A program made the translations under genes and the position numbers. Below, piece by piece: positions 1 through 6,748 of a stretch of DNA of 20,332 nt (the stretch's first letter is position 1; the number at the start of each line of letters is the position of its first letter). The DNA is taken from assembly GCA_046262995.1 (NCBI GenBank), contig JBHELQ010000154.1, positions 1 to 20,332 of the forward strand, read 5' to 3'. Under the pieces are notes generated by a model. That model saw only the letters and a program-made list of their open reading frames with translations. It made no database searches and was not told the origin of the DNA. The DNA is from JBHELQ01 sp046262995. Its GTDB lineage: Bacteria; Actinomycetota; Thermoleophilia; Solirubrobacterales; Thermoleophilaceae.

Positions 1-515
1 CCCAGCGCGTAGAAGTCGATGTTCGGCCCCGGCGAGAAGTCCTTCGAGGCCAGCGGCACGTAGTCGAACCACCCAGCATCGGGAGCGCTGCCCATCGCCA
101 GCCCCGCGTACATGAAGATCCCGGAGGCGACGTAGATCCAGAACGAGAGCGCGTTCATGCGCGGGAAGGCCATGTCCCGCGCGCCGATCATGAGCGGCAG
201 CAGGTAGTTGCCGAAGGCCCCCGTCGACATCGGGATCACGAACAGGAAGATCATCGTCACCCCGTGCATCGTCATCGCCTCGTTGAACGCGTTCGGCGAC
301 AGCACGTCCTGGTTCGGCCCGAGCAGCTGCGTCCGGATCAGGATCGCCTCGACGCCGCCCGCGGCGAAGAATGCGAGCGAGGTGAAGAAGTAGAGGATCC
401 CGATCCGCTTGTGGTCGGTGGTCGTGAGCCAGCCGACGATGCCGGAGGGCTCCTTCCAGATCCGCCCCAGGCGCTCCACGCGCCGACGGACCTCGGGGGC
501 GGCCGCGGTGGCCAT
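1..515 (-). CDS. ctaD: Cytochrome c oxidase subunit I, N-terminal part (cut by window edge)
   Basis: Catalytic, heme- and CuB-bearing subunit of the terminal oxidase in the cytoplasmic membrane, which reduces O2 to water and pumps protons. The 171 residues visible start at an ATG two bases after the ctaC stop. TTDHKRIGILYFF (31-44) is the family signature before the first membrane helix. MTMHGVTMIF (81-90) carries the low-spin heme ligand His84. GARDMAFPRMN (111-121) contains Asp114 and Asn121, which match the D-channel entrance residues of A-type oxidases. At least three hydrophobic helices are visible (about 39-60, 85-109 and 123-142). CuB and haem a3 ligands lie outside the window. It shares an operon with ctaC and so probably uses the promoter in front of ctaC. 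Identity is secure; only the downstream part is missing. Confidence 0.97.
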   Translation of the reverse strand, partial: MATAAAPEVRRRVERLGRIWKEPSGIVGWLTTTDHKRIGILYFFTSLAFFAAGGVEAILIRTQLLGPNQDVLSPNAFNEAMTMHGVTMIFLFVIPMSTGAFGNYLLPLMIGARDMAFPRMNALSFWIYVASGIFMYAGLAMGSAPDAGWFDYVPLASKDFSPGPNIDFYAL

Positions 516-517
516 CG

Positions 518-1555
518 CTAGCGCAGCCCCTCCAGGTACACGACGAGCGCCGCGATCTCGGTGCCGCTCAGGCCCAGGGCGGGCATCTTGTTGCCGGGCT
601 TGAAGTGCTGCGGGTCGCGGATCCAGCGTGCGAGGTAGTCGCGGCGGTTGGGAATCGTGAGCCCCGCGAGCGTGCTGCGGCTGCGCAGGTGGGTCAGGTC
701 GGGGCCGATGTTCCCGCGCGCCCGAGTGCCGCGGATCGTATGGCAGCTCGCGCACTGCTCGCTCAGGAAGGCGCTCTCCCCGAGCCGCGCCGCCGCGGTC
801 GCGGGCCGCGGCCGCGAGCGTTTCATGTTCGCGAGCCAGGCCCGGAAGCGCTCGGGCGGATCCGCGAACACGTACATCGACATGTGCGCGTGCTGGAGCC
901 CGCAGAACTCCGCGCACTGGCCCCGGTAGCGCCCCGGCCTGTCGGCGTAGAGCAGGACGCGGTTCGACTTCCCGGGAATCGTGTCGATCTTGCGGTTGAG
1001 CCGCGGCACCCAGATGCTGTGGATCACGTCCTCGGTCCTTCCCACCAGGTTGACTCGCGTCCTGGCCGGGATGTGGACCTCATTCGCCGTGACGGCCGCG
1101 GTGCCCGGGTAGCGCACCTTCCAGAACCACTGGCGGCCGGTCACGTCCACGGTCAGGGACGTGGTGGAGGCCTTTGGCGCCTCGGTGTCCTTCAGGACCA
1201 CGATGTTCGCCAGGGCGAACAGCACGATCAGCACGCTGGTCGGGATCACGACGCCGAATCCGATCACCAGGCCGAGCTCGGCGCCCTTGCGCTTGCCGAC
1301 CAGCGGAAGCCCCTCGCGGCCGCGCTGCCGCCAGGCGAGAAAGAGAAGGAAGACAGCGCCGGCGAACACGACGGTCGCCGCGCCCAGCATCCACCACCAC
1401 AGCTGCGCGACCTCCCGCGCCGGCTTGCTCACGGGGTCGAGCGGCGACTGCTCCCCGCAACCCGCGACCACGAGCGCCAGCGCCAGCGAGGCGGCCAGCC
1501 GGGCGCGCGCGGAGAAGGCTCCGGACCCCCGGGCTATGGAGGTCGGATGGGGCAC
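518..1555 (-). CDS. ctaC: Cytochrome c oxidase subunit II fused to cytochrome c (caa3 type)
   Basis: Electron-entry subunit of the oxidase: CuA accepts electrons and the fused haem c domain passes them in. The 345 residues open with a lipoprotein signal (hydrophobic 20-32, lipobox VVAGC with Cys33). Two membrane helices follow (about 53-75 and 95-121), then the CuA cupredoxin domain. All CuA ligands are visible: His179, Cys214, Glu216, Cys218, His222 and Met225. A C-terminal class I cytochrome c domain has CASCH (268-272) and the likely axial Met324 in KPGNKMPAL. Start is a GTG; no ATG is available that keeps the signal peptide, and there is no clear Shine-Dalgarno. Its start lies 12 bases after an SigB-like promoter (see 1568-1593). 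ctaD follows after two bases. The fused haem c marks the caa3 form common in actinobacteria and Bacillus. Confidence 0.97.
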   Translation of the reverse strand: MPHPTSIARGSGAFSARARLAASLALALVVAGCGEQSPLDPVSKPAREVAQLWWWMLGAATVVFAGAVFLLFLAWRQRGREGLPLVGKRKGAELGLVIGFGVVIPTSVLIVLFALANIVVLKDTEAPKASTTSLTVDVTGRQWFWKVRYPGTAAVTANEVHIPARTRVNLVGRTEDVIHSIWVPRLNRKIDTIPGKSNRVLLYADRPGRYRGQCAEFCGLQHAHMSMYVFADPPERFRAWLANMKRSRPRPATAAARLGESAFLSEQCASCHTIRGTRARGNIGPDLTHLRSRSTLAGLTIPNRRDYLARWIRDPQHFKPGNKMPALGLSGTEIAALVVYLEGLR

Positions 1556-1567
1556 CGCGCCCCGGCA

Positions 1568-1593
1568 CTACCCCGTGCGGCGGCAGCCGAAAC
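1568..1593 (-). promoter_or_regulatory. SigB/SigF-type promoter of ctaC-ctaD
   Basis: On the minus strand GTTT (1593-1590) is followed after 16 bases by GGGTAG (1573-1568); the GTG start of ctaC is 12 bases further on. The known actinobacterial SigB consensus is GNNT, 14-16 bases, GGGTAC/T; the last base here is G instead. Seen in sequence; use by the sigma factor at 3942 is inferred. Confidence 0.6.
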
Positions 1594-1608
1594 CGGGCTG
1601 CGCCGGTC

Positions 1609-1634
1609 GTTTTCGCCTGACCGCGACCGGGTAG
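1609..1634 (+). promoter_or_regulatory. SigB/SigF-type promoter of the SDR gene
   Basis: GTTT (1609-1612), 16-base spacer, GGGTAG (1629-1634), then 10 bases to the ATG of the SDR. It stands back to back with the ctaC promoter, the two -35 elements being 15 bases apart, with the same spacer length and the same -10 variant. There is no Shine-Dalgarno, so a leaderless message is likely. Confidence 0.6.
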
Positions 1635-1644
1635 CGACCGCCCA

Positions 1645-2634
1645 ATGGCGCAGACGGTCGTCGTTACCGGAGCCTCGGCGGGAATCGGGCGGGCCATCGC
1701 CCGGCGATTCGGCCGCGACAGCGCGCGCGTCGGGCTGCTCGCCCGCGCATCGGAGGGGCTCGACGCCGCGGCGAGGGAGATTCAGGCCGAGGGCGGTCAG
1801 GCACTGGCTGTCCCCACCGACGTGGCCGACCATGGCGCGGTCGAGTCTGCCGCGGCAGTCGTGGAGGAGGCCTTCGGGCCCATCGACGTCTGGGTCAACA
1901 ACGCGATGACCACGGTCTTCTCGTTCTTCGAGGACGTGGAGCCGGAGGAGTTCGAGCGTGCCACCGCCGTCACCTATCTCGGCTCGGTCTGGGGCACCAA
2001 GGCCGCCCTCGATCGGATGCTGCCGCGCGATCGCGGCACGATCGTCCAGGTGGGCTCGGCGATGGCCTACCGGGGCATACCGCTCCAGGCGCCGTACTGC
2101 GGCGCCAAGCATGCCCAGAAGGGCTTCGTCGAGTCGCTTCGTTGCGAGCTGCGGAACAAGGGCTCGAAGGTGCACGTGACGATGGTCCAGCTCCCGGGAC
2201 TGAACACCCCTCAGTTCGAGCATTGCCGCTCGAAGATGCCGAAGCACCCGATGCCCGTGCCGCCGATCTACCAGCCCGAGGTGGCAGCCGAGGCCGTGCA
2301 TTGGGCAGCCCACCATCGCCGCCGCGAGATCTATGTGGGAGCCCCGGCCGTGTACACCATCCTGGGCAACAAGCTCGCCCCCTGGCTGGCGGAGCGCTAC
2401 CTGGCGAAGACCGCGGTCAAGGGTCAGCAGATGGACCTCCCGCCATCGCCCGACAACCGCGAGGGCAACCTGTTCGAGCCGGTGGACCATGGCGATCCCG
2501 CCGCGCATGGACGGTTCGACGACAAGGCGCACCCGCGCAGCCTGCAGCTTTGGGCCACGCGCAACCGTCGCGTGCTGGGCGTCGCGGCACTCGCGGCCGT
2601 GGCCGGAGTGGCGCTGCCCCTCAGCCGGTCTTAG
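1645..2634 (+). CDS. Short-chain dehydrogenase/reductase with C-terminal hydrophobic tail
   Basis: NAD(P)-dependent oxidoreductase of the classical SDR fold; substrate unknown. TGASAGIG (8-15) is the cofactor-binding glycine motif and NNA (85-87) the conserved core motif. Ser138, Tyr151 and Lys155 (YCGAK) form the catalytic set. At 329 residues it is about 80 longer than a minimal SDR. The extra part is polar and ends with a hydrophobic stretch (about 310-326) that could anchor it to the membrane. Arg at the end of the first strand region (LLARAS, 31-36) suggests NADP preference, which is an inference. The ATG lies 10 bases after an SigB-like promoter, with no Shine-Dalgarno. Its 3' end overlaps the convergent Crp-type gene by 14 bases. 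It is monocistronic. Confidence 0.93.
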   Translation: MAQTVVVTGASAGIGRAIARRFGRDSARVGLLARASEGLDAAAREIQAEGGQALAVPTDVADHGAVESAAAVVEEAFGPIDVWVNNAMTTVFSFFEDVEPEEFERATAVTYLGSVWGTKAALDRMLPRDRGTIVQVGSAMAYRGIPLQAPYCGAKHAQKGFVESLRCELRNKGSKVHVTMVQLPGLNTPQFEHCRSKMPKHPMPVPPIYQPEVAAEAVHWAAHHRRREIYVGAPAVYTILGNKLAPWLAERYLAKTAVKGQQMDLPPSPDNREGNLFEPVDHGDPAAHGRFDDKAHPRSLQLWATRNRRVLGVAALAAVAGVALPLSRS

Positions 2635-3427
2635 AGCGCCGCTCGTCGACAACGCTCAGCGATCCGGAAGCCGCCCGCCGTCGGGCGCTGCGCACCGCCT
2701 GCCGACGGTCGGCCATCGCCAGCTCCAGCTCGGGAGGACCTCCGAAGAGGATGAAGCCTCCACCCTGGCGCTTGCCGATCCGACCCTCGTTCTCGAGCTC
2801 CTTGAGGGCGGTGGACACGGACGGACGCGTGGCCCCCACCAGGCGCCCGATGGTCTGGTGGGTCAGGGGGACGGGCACCGCCACGCCGTCGGGACCCACG
2901 CGACCGTATCGGTCGGCCAGGTGCCACAGCGATGCGAGCAGCCGCAGCTTCAAGCCGGTGATGCAGCTGATCGCCAGCGACACCGCAAGTGTCTGGGCGC
3001 GCGTGACCGCGCGCTTGACGAGCGCCGCCATGATCTCCGGGTACGCCGCGCCGCCTGCGACGAAGCGCCCGTCGAGCACCGCGAAGGTCGTCGGCTCGAG
3101 CACGTGCCATTCCACCAGTGACGGAATCGGCGCGCCTTCGCCGAGCTTGGTCCATGGCAGGACGACGTCTCCTGCCCCGACGAGCTCAGCGCAGGTCGTG
3201 GCTGCGATGACCACGTCGCGGGTTACGAGACCCCCGGCGATCAGCACCCCGAGCTGGTCGCCGCCGTCGCCGAAGCGGTCGCCCGGATCGAGCTCCCCGG
3301 GATCCGCCCGCAGGGTCTGCACCACGAGCCGCGTCCGGGCCGCCTCGAGCCGGGCCCCCTCCAGCCCGTCGCCCAGGTCGGGGTCTGCCTCCAACAGCCG
3401 TATCGGGCCTCCTTGCACGAGCTTCAT
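2621..3427 (-). CDS. Crp/Fnr-family transcriptional regulator
   Basis: Predicted DNA-binding regulator of 268 residues. The first 130 residues fit a degenerate cyclic-nucleotide-binding-like beta barrel. A long helix (about 130-172) could serve as the dimerisation helix. A winged helix-turn-helix follows, with LTHQTIGRLVGATRPSVS (188-205) as its core and KELENEGRI as the wing lead-in; this matches the HTH_Crp family. No Cys cluster typical of Fnr is present, so oxygen sensing through an iron-sulfur centre is unlikely. The start chosen is the ATG at 3427, which has an AAGGGTGAGG ribosome site. The frame stays open up to 3958, but that extension is Arg/Pro/Gly-rich and antisense to the neighbouring gene. 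Effector and targets are unknown. Confidence 0.88.
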   Translation of the reverse strand: MKLVQGGPIRLLEADPDLGDGLEGARLEAARTRLVVQTLRADPGELDPGDRFGDGGDQLGVLIAGGLVTRDVVIAATTCAELVGAGDVVLPWTKLGEGAPIPSLVEWHVLEPTTFAVLDGRFVAGGAAYPEIMAALVKRAVTRAQTLAVSLAISCITGLKLRLLASLWHLADRYGRVGPDGVAVPVPLTHQTIGRLVGATRPSVSTALKELENEGRIGKRQGGGFILFGGPPELELAMADRRQAVRSARRRAASGSLSVVDERRSKTG

Positions 3428-3470
3428 GGCCTCACCCTTGTTCCCTTCCGGAAAGCCGGGAAACCTCCGC

Positions 3471-3495
3471 GTTTCACCACCCCACCGCCGGGTAC
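3471..3495 (+). promoter_or_regulatory. SigB/SigF-type promoter of the small acidic protein
   Basis: GTTT (3471-3474), 15-base spacer, GGGTAC (3490-3495): an exact match to the actinobacterial SigB consensus. The GTG start codon follows after 9 bases without a Shine-Dalgarno. It lies about 450 bases upstream of the sigma factor gene that would be expected to use it. Confidence 0.7.
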
Positions 3496-3504
3496 GCCCG
3501 ACTC

Positions 3505-3801
3505 GTGGACGATCGCGAAGACAGGCCGGAGCGTAGCCGTCCGGATCCGGGGGACCGCTCCAAGGACCCCTCGCCCCACCACGCGCTGAACAACCCGGTG
3601 GGCGAGCCCGACCCGACTGAGTACCCGGACCCCTACGAGAAGCGCGAGGATCCGCTCGACCCGCCCGACCCCGACGGCGAGCCGTTCGGGGAGGAGCCGC
3701 GCGCCCCGACCGGGGGGCACAGCACCAGCGAGCCGCATCCCTCCCAGGACCCCGAGGCCGAGCCCTGGGAAGGGCCCAAGCGCGACAAGCTCGACGACTA
3801 G
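3505..3801 (+). CDS. Small acidic, proline-rich disordered protein
   Basis: No enzymatic function can be assigned. The 98 residues are dominated by Asp, Glu, Pro, Arg and Lys, with no hydrophobic core, Cys or membrane segment, so the chain is predicted to be disordered and cytoplasmic. The central segment, with HALNNPVGEPDPTEYPDPYE (26-45), has the look of a conserved short family; I believe similar proteins occur in Solirubrobacterales but cannot verify it. Support for a real gene comes from a consensus SigB-type promoter placed exactly in front of the GTG. A role in stress protection, like other small disordered stress proteins, is only an inference. It does not overlap either neighbour. 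Confidence 0.72.
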   Translation: MDDREDRPERSRPDPGDRSKDPSPHHALNNPVGEPDPTEYPDPYEKREDPLDPPDPDGEPFGEEPRAPTGGHSTSEPHPSQDPEAEPWEGPKRDKLDD

Positions 3802-3941
3802 CCGTCCGCTCGAAGCATCTCCCGTTTAGTTCGGGGCGTGGACGGACACTAGGTATTTCGAGGGGGACGCACTCGCCCCGCCGCGGAAGCGGACGGTCGA
3901 GACGGACCTCACGTCGGTCAACCCACGACGGAGGTCCCTTC

Positions 3942-4715
3942 ATGCGAACGCATTCCATCGACCCTTCGAGGTCGACGCAGCACAGCGACCAGGAGCTCCT
4001 GGCCCGCTACCACGAAGACGGCGATGTCGACGCGCGCGAGCAGATCGTGGCGCGCTTCATCCCGTTCGCCCGCGAGCTCGCTCTGCGCTACCGCTACACG
4101 GACGAGCCGTTCGACGACCTGGTCCAGGTCGCGAGCATGGGGCTGCTTAAGGCGGTCGACCGCTTCGAGCCGGGGCGCGGGATCAAGTTCACGAGCTACG
4201 CCGCCCCGACGATCCTCGGGGAGCTCAAGCGGCACTTCCGCGACAAGGGCTGGGCCCTGCACGTCCCGCGGGAGCTGCAGGAGCGGGTCCTAGCGGTGGG
4301 TCGCGAGACGGAGACCCTCTCGAAGCGCCTCGGCCGCTCGCCCACGCCCCGCGAGGTGGCCGGCGGACTCGGGCGCAGCGTGGAGGACGTGCTGGCTGCC
4401 AAGGAGGCGGCCGGCAGCTACCAGCTTTCGTCGCTGGACGCCCCCGTCTCGCGTCAGGCGGACGAGCCGGCGGCCCTCGTGGAGCTGATCGGCTCGAGCG
4501 ACAACGGCTTCGACTTGGTCGAGGAGCGAGAGGAGATCGCAGCGAGCTGGCAGACGCTGCCGGAGCTCGAGCAGCGGGTGCTGGGGCTCCGCTTCGTCCA
4601 CGATCTGACGCAGCGCGAGATCGGCGAGCGGCTCGGCTACTCGCAGATGCACGTCTCGCGTCTGCTCCGGCGGGCGCTCAGCCGGATGGAGGCGTCGCTC
4701 GTGGCGGCGGCATGA
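3942..4715 (+). CDS. Alternative RNA polymerase sigma factor, SigB/SigF/SigG subfamily
   Basis: Group 3 sigma factor of 257 residues that directs RNA polymerase to stress-type promoters. Region 2 (about 17-110) contains DDLVQVASMGLLKAVDRF and FTSYAAPTILGELKRHFRD, the hallmark of this subfamily (promoter melting and -10 recognition). Region 3 spans about 112-175 with a GRSPTPREVA motif. Region 4 (about 200-250) has LTQREIGERLGYSQMHVSR, the -35 reading helix-turn-helix. The ATG is preceded by GGAGG. Such factors are usually controlled by an RsbW-type anti-sigma kinase encoded next to them; none is in this window, so control must come from elsewhere. Five promoters of the matching type lie within 12 kb. 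Its 3' end overlaps the convergent DUF72 gene by 38 bases. Confidence 0.95.
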   Translation: MRTHSIDPSRSTQHSDQELLARYHEDGDVDAREQIVARFIPFARELALRYRYTDEPFDDLVQVASMGLLKAVDRFEPGRGIKFTSYAAPTILGELKRHFRDKGWALHVPRELQERVLAVGRETETLSKRLGRSPTPREVAGGLGRSVEDVLAAKEAAGSYQLSSLDAPVSRQADEPAALVELIGSSDNGFDLVEEREEIAASWQTLPELEQRVLGLRFVHDLTQREIGERLGYSQMHVSRLLRRALSRMEASLVAAA

Positions 4716-5433
4716 GCCGGCGTTTGAGCCAGAGCGCGTTCTCGACAGCGAAGCCGCTCCAGTCGTTGTTGAAGTAGGCATAGACGTCGGTCTCGTCCCG
4801 CCAGCCCGCGATCCGCTTTGCCCAACCCTCGAGCTCGCGCTCCGAGTAGTTCCCGCGCCGCCCGCGGTGTCCGTAGTGGAAGCGCACGAAGGTCCAGTCG
4901 GCTGTGAGGCGGTGCGCCTGGAAGGGGCGCTCCGGATGGTCTCCGATGACGAGCGCCGCCCGGTGGCGCTCGAGCTGCTCGTAGACGGGCGCGACGAACC
5001 AACTTTCATGACGGAACTCGAAGCAGTGCCTGCCCGGCGGAAGCTGGGCCAGGGCGGCGGCCAGCAGTCCCTCGTCGCGGTGGAAGTTCTCGGGCAGCTG
5101 CCACAGCACGGGACCCATCTTCGGGGAGCCCACGAGCGGCTCGATCGACTCGTAGAAGCGGCGCACCCCCTCGCCCATCTCACGCAGCCGCTTGATGTGC
5201 GTCAGGTAGCGGCTGGCCTTGATCGTGAACAGGAAGTCCTCGGGCGTGCTCTCGATCCAACGTCGTACCGCGTTCGGCGAGGCCAGCGGGTAGAAGGTCG
5301 AGTTGACCTCGACGGTGTCGAACTTCTCGGCGTAGCGCTGGAGCCAGCGCGGCTTGCCGAGGCCCTCCGGGTAGAGGCGCCCCCGCCAGTCGTCGTAGTT
5401 CCAGCCCGAGCAGCCGATCCGCAGGTCCCCCAC
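4678..5433 (-). CDS. DUF72 (YecE-type) protein
   Basis: TIM-barrel protein of the DUF72 family, 251 residues, the usual length. GCSGWNYDDWRGRLYPEGL (8-26) and VEVNSTFYPL (42-51) are the conserved N-terminal signature; FLFTIKASRYLTH (67-79), WQLPENF and FEFRHESW continue it. FNNDWSGFAVENAL near the C-terminus is the typical closing motif. The biochemical function of the family is not established; a role linked to iron-sulfur or nucleic-acid metabolism has been proposed but not shown here. The start is a GTG seven bases after the stop of the small membrane protein gene, so the two are probably co-transcribed from the SigB-like promoter at 5708-5732. The end runs 38 bases into the convergent sigma factor gene. 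Confidence 0.93.
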   Translation of the reverse strand: MGDLRIGCSGWNYDDWRGRLYPEGLGKPRWLQRYAEKFDTVEVNSTFYPLASPNAVRRWIESTPEDFLFTIKASRYLTHIKRLREMGEGVRRFYESIEPLVGSPKMGPVLWQLPENFHRDEGLLAAALAQLPPGRHCFEFRHESWFVAPVYEQLERHRAALVIGDHPERPFQAHRLTADWTFVRFHYGHRGRRGNYSERELEGWAKRIAGWRDETDVYAYFNNDWSGFAVENALWLKRRLMPPPRATPPSG

Positions 5434-5440
5434 GGCGCTG

Positions 5441-5698
5441 CTAGTCGGAGATGAGCGTCTCCTTGTCCCGCTCCGTGAAGTCGACCTTCTCGGCCTTGGC
5501 GTCGTCGCGCAGCTCGCGCACGTCCCCGATCTGCTTCTGGCGCCGGCGCAGGTCGAACACCGCGGCGATCCCGATCACCACGAGCGCCACGGGCAGGGCC
5601 ACGATCACAGCGCCGCCCGCGAACGCGAAACTCATCGCCACGAGCGCCCCCGCGAAGGCGCCGACGATCAGGGTGAATGACCAGGAGCCGCCCCACAT
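5441..5698 (-). CDS. Small two-helix membrane protein, hypothetical
   Basis: Unknown function. The 85 residues contain two hydrophobic segments (about 6-28 and 29-48) with a Gly/Ala-rich turn between them, followed by a charged cytoplasmic tail (DLRRRQKQIGDVRELRDD and on to the end) that may form a helix or coiled coil. By the positive-inside rule the tail faces the cytoplasm. It is first in a probable two-gene unit with DUF72. An SigB-like promoter with the full consensus sits nine bases before the ATG. The gap also contains GGGAGAGG, which could act as a ribosome site only if transcription starts unusually close to the -10. Small membrane proteins of this shape are common in stress regulons, but no homologue is recognised. 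Confidence 0.8.
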   Translation of the reverse strand: MWGGSWSFTLIVGAFAGALVAMSFAFAGGAVIVALPVALVVIGIAAVFDLRRRQKQIGDVRELRDDAKAEKVDFTERDKETLISD

Positions 5699-5707
5699 GC
5701 CTCTCCC

Positions 5708-5732
5708 GTACCCGCCGGGCGAGCGGCCAAAC
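5708..5732 (-). promoter_or_regulatory. SigB/SigF-type promoter of the small membrane protein and DUF72 genes
   Basis: On the minus strand GTTT (5732-5729), 15-base spacer, GGGTAC (5713-5708), then nine bases to the ATG. Full match to the known actinobacterial SigB consensus, with the same geometry as the promoter at 3471-3495. Confidence 0.7.
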
Positions 5733-5737
5733 CGCCC

Positions 5738-6685
5738 TCAGCGCGAGGGCTTTGGCAGATAGCGGGTATCGACCACCTGGAAGGCGCTGCCCGGCACCCG
5801 GTGCAGGGTGTGCAGGGCATCGTTGTTCCACCGGCGCGAGGGCGCGCCGGTCACGTACCAGGGGGCGCCGTTGTCCGCCACGATCGCGCCGTAGCGCTTG
5901 AGGGCCCTCAGGACGATCCGCGCCTGGCGGGGGAAGCGCGAGATGTCGAAGCCGCGCTTCAGGCGCAGGCGCTGACCCATGGCCGGCAGCCGCGGATCGG
6001 TGTCGTCGGAGGCGAAATGGCGAGCGGGATAGACGAAGGCCCGTCGCGTGCGTGGGACGGTGATGCGCAGGGCATGGCGGATCGTGCCGTGGCGAGCCTC
6101 GTCGTAGCGCGCCAGGCCGGGCAGAATCGGCAGCCCGGCGGCGTCGGCGGACGTCCAGCCGCGCGGCCGCAGATGGTTCGAGCGCAGGTTCCACACCGCG
6201 CCCGAGCCCGCCCGCCAGCGCCGGCCTCCGTCGAGCGGATACCCCGAGTAGAGCTCGTACAGACGGCAGGAATCCCGGTTCACGATCAGGACGTGCCTGT
6301 CCCCGGTCGAGCGCCGGCCGCCTTCGATCGGCACGTTGCGGGGAATCGGGTAGCGCCCACGGTTCGACTCGGCGGCGTACGTGAAGCGCACCGGCACCCG
6401 GTGCTGGCGCCGCGAGACGACCTTGAACGGGATGCCGATCGGCGCGCCCTGCCAGCGACCTGAGCCGAAGTCCGGGTGCAGGCGGGCGCTGAGGCCGATG
6501 CTCCGCACGATCGCGGCCGAACGCGGATGCACCGGCAGCCGATCGACGCGCCGGTTCCAGTGGCTCGAGCGCGGGAAGATGCGGCACTTCGGCGCCTGCG
6601 GAAGGGGGCGGCTCTGAGCCACGCCGACCGCGCAGGACAGCGCCGCCACGGCGACGAGTGCGGAGAGCAGGCGCGGCATCCTCAC
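5738..6685 (-). CDS. Secreted protein of unknown function
   Basis: The 315 residues begin with a clear Sec signal peptide (MRMPRLLSALVAVAALSCAV, likely cut near AQS at 24-26). The rest is rich in Arg, Pro and Trp with no membrane helix, so the protein is probably exported. Recognisable blocks are SSHWNRRVDRLPVH (40-53), a HVLIVNRDSCRLYELYSGYP block and GAVWNLRSNHLRPRGWTSADAAGLPILPGL in the middle, and ALKRYGAIVADNGAPWYVTG near the C-terminus. The ordered His, Asp and Trp positions suggest an enzyme or carbohydrate-binding fold, but I cannot name a family with certainty. The start could be GTG (6685) or ATG (6679); the signal peptide works with either. It is monocistronic, preceded by a hairpin at 6698-6713. 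Confidence 0.85.
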   Translation of the reverse strand: MRMPRLLSALVAVAALSCAVGVAQSRPLPQAPKCRIFPRSSHWNRRVDRLPVHPRSAAIVRSIGLSARLHPDFGSGRWQGAPIGIPFKVVSRRQHRVPVRFTYAAESNRGRYPIPRNVPIEGGRRSTGDRHVLIVNRDSCRLYELYSGYPLDGGRRWRAGSGAVWNLRSNHLRPRGWTSADAAGLPILPGLARYDEARHGTIRHALRITVPRTRRAFVYPARHFASDDTDPRLPAMGQRLRLKRGFDISRFPRQARIVLRALKRYGAIVADNGAPWYVTGAPSRRWNNDALHTLHRVPGSAFQVVDTRYLPKPSR

Positions 6686-6697
6686 AAGGATGATCGT

Positions 6698-6713
6698 CCG
6701 TGAGGAGTCACGG
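6698..6713. repeat. Short inverted repeat between the ABC operon and the secreted-protein gene
   Basis: CCGTGA (6698-6703), four-base loop, TCACGG (6708-6713): perfect six-base arms. It lies after the stop of the last ABC gene and before the secreted-protein gene, both on the minus strand. No T-tract follows, so it could be a weak terminator, an operator or neither. Confidence 0.35.
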
Positions 6714-6748
6714 CTCCAACCTGCCGCCGCCGCCGCTGGACGCGCCGC

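Noticed and set aside
605..1909. 434-codon open frame on the plus strand across ctaC
   Set aside because: Antisense to a secure oxidase subunit gene and running through the divergent promoter region; no recognisable domain.
3824..3857. GTTT and AGGTATT upstream of the sigma gene as an autoregulated SigB promoter
   Set aside because: The spacer is about 23 bases and the -10 lacks GGGTA; no well-placed GNNT box exists, so self-activation is not supported by sequence.
3428..3958. N-terminal extension of the Crp-type gene up to 3958
   Set aside because: Arg/Pro/Gly-rich antisense of the small acidic protein; the ATG at 3427 has a ribosome site and gives a normal family length.
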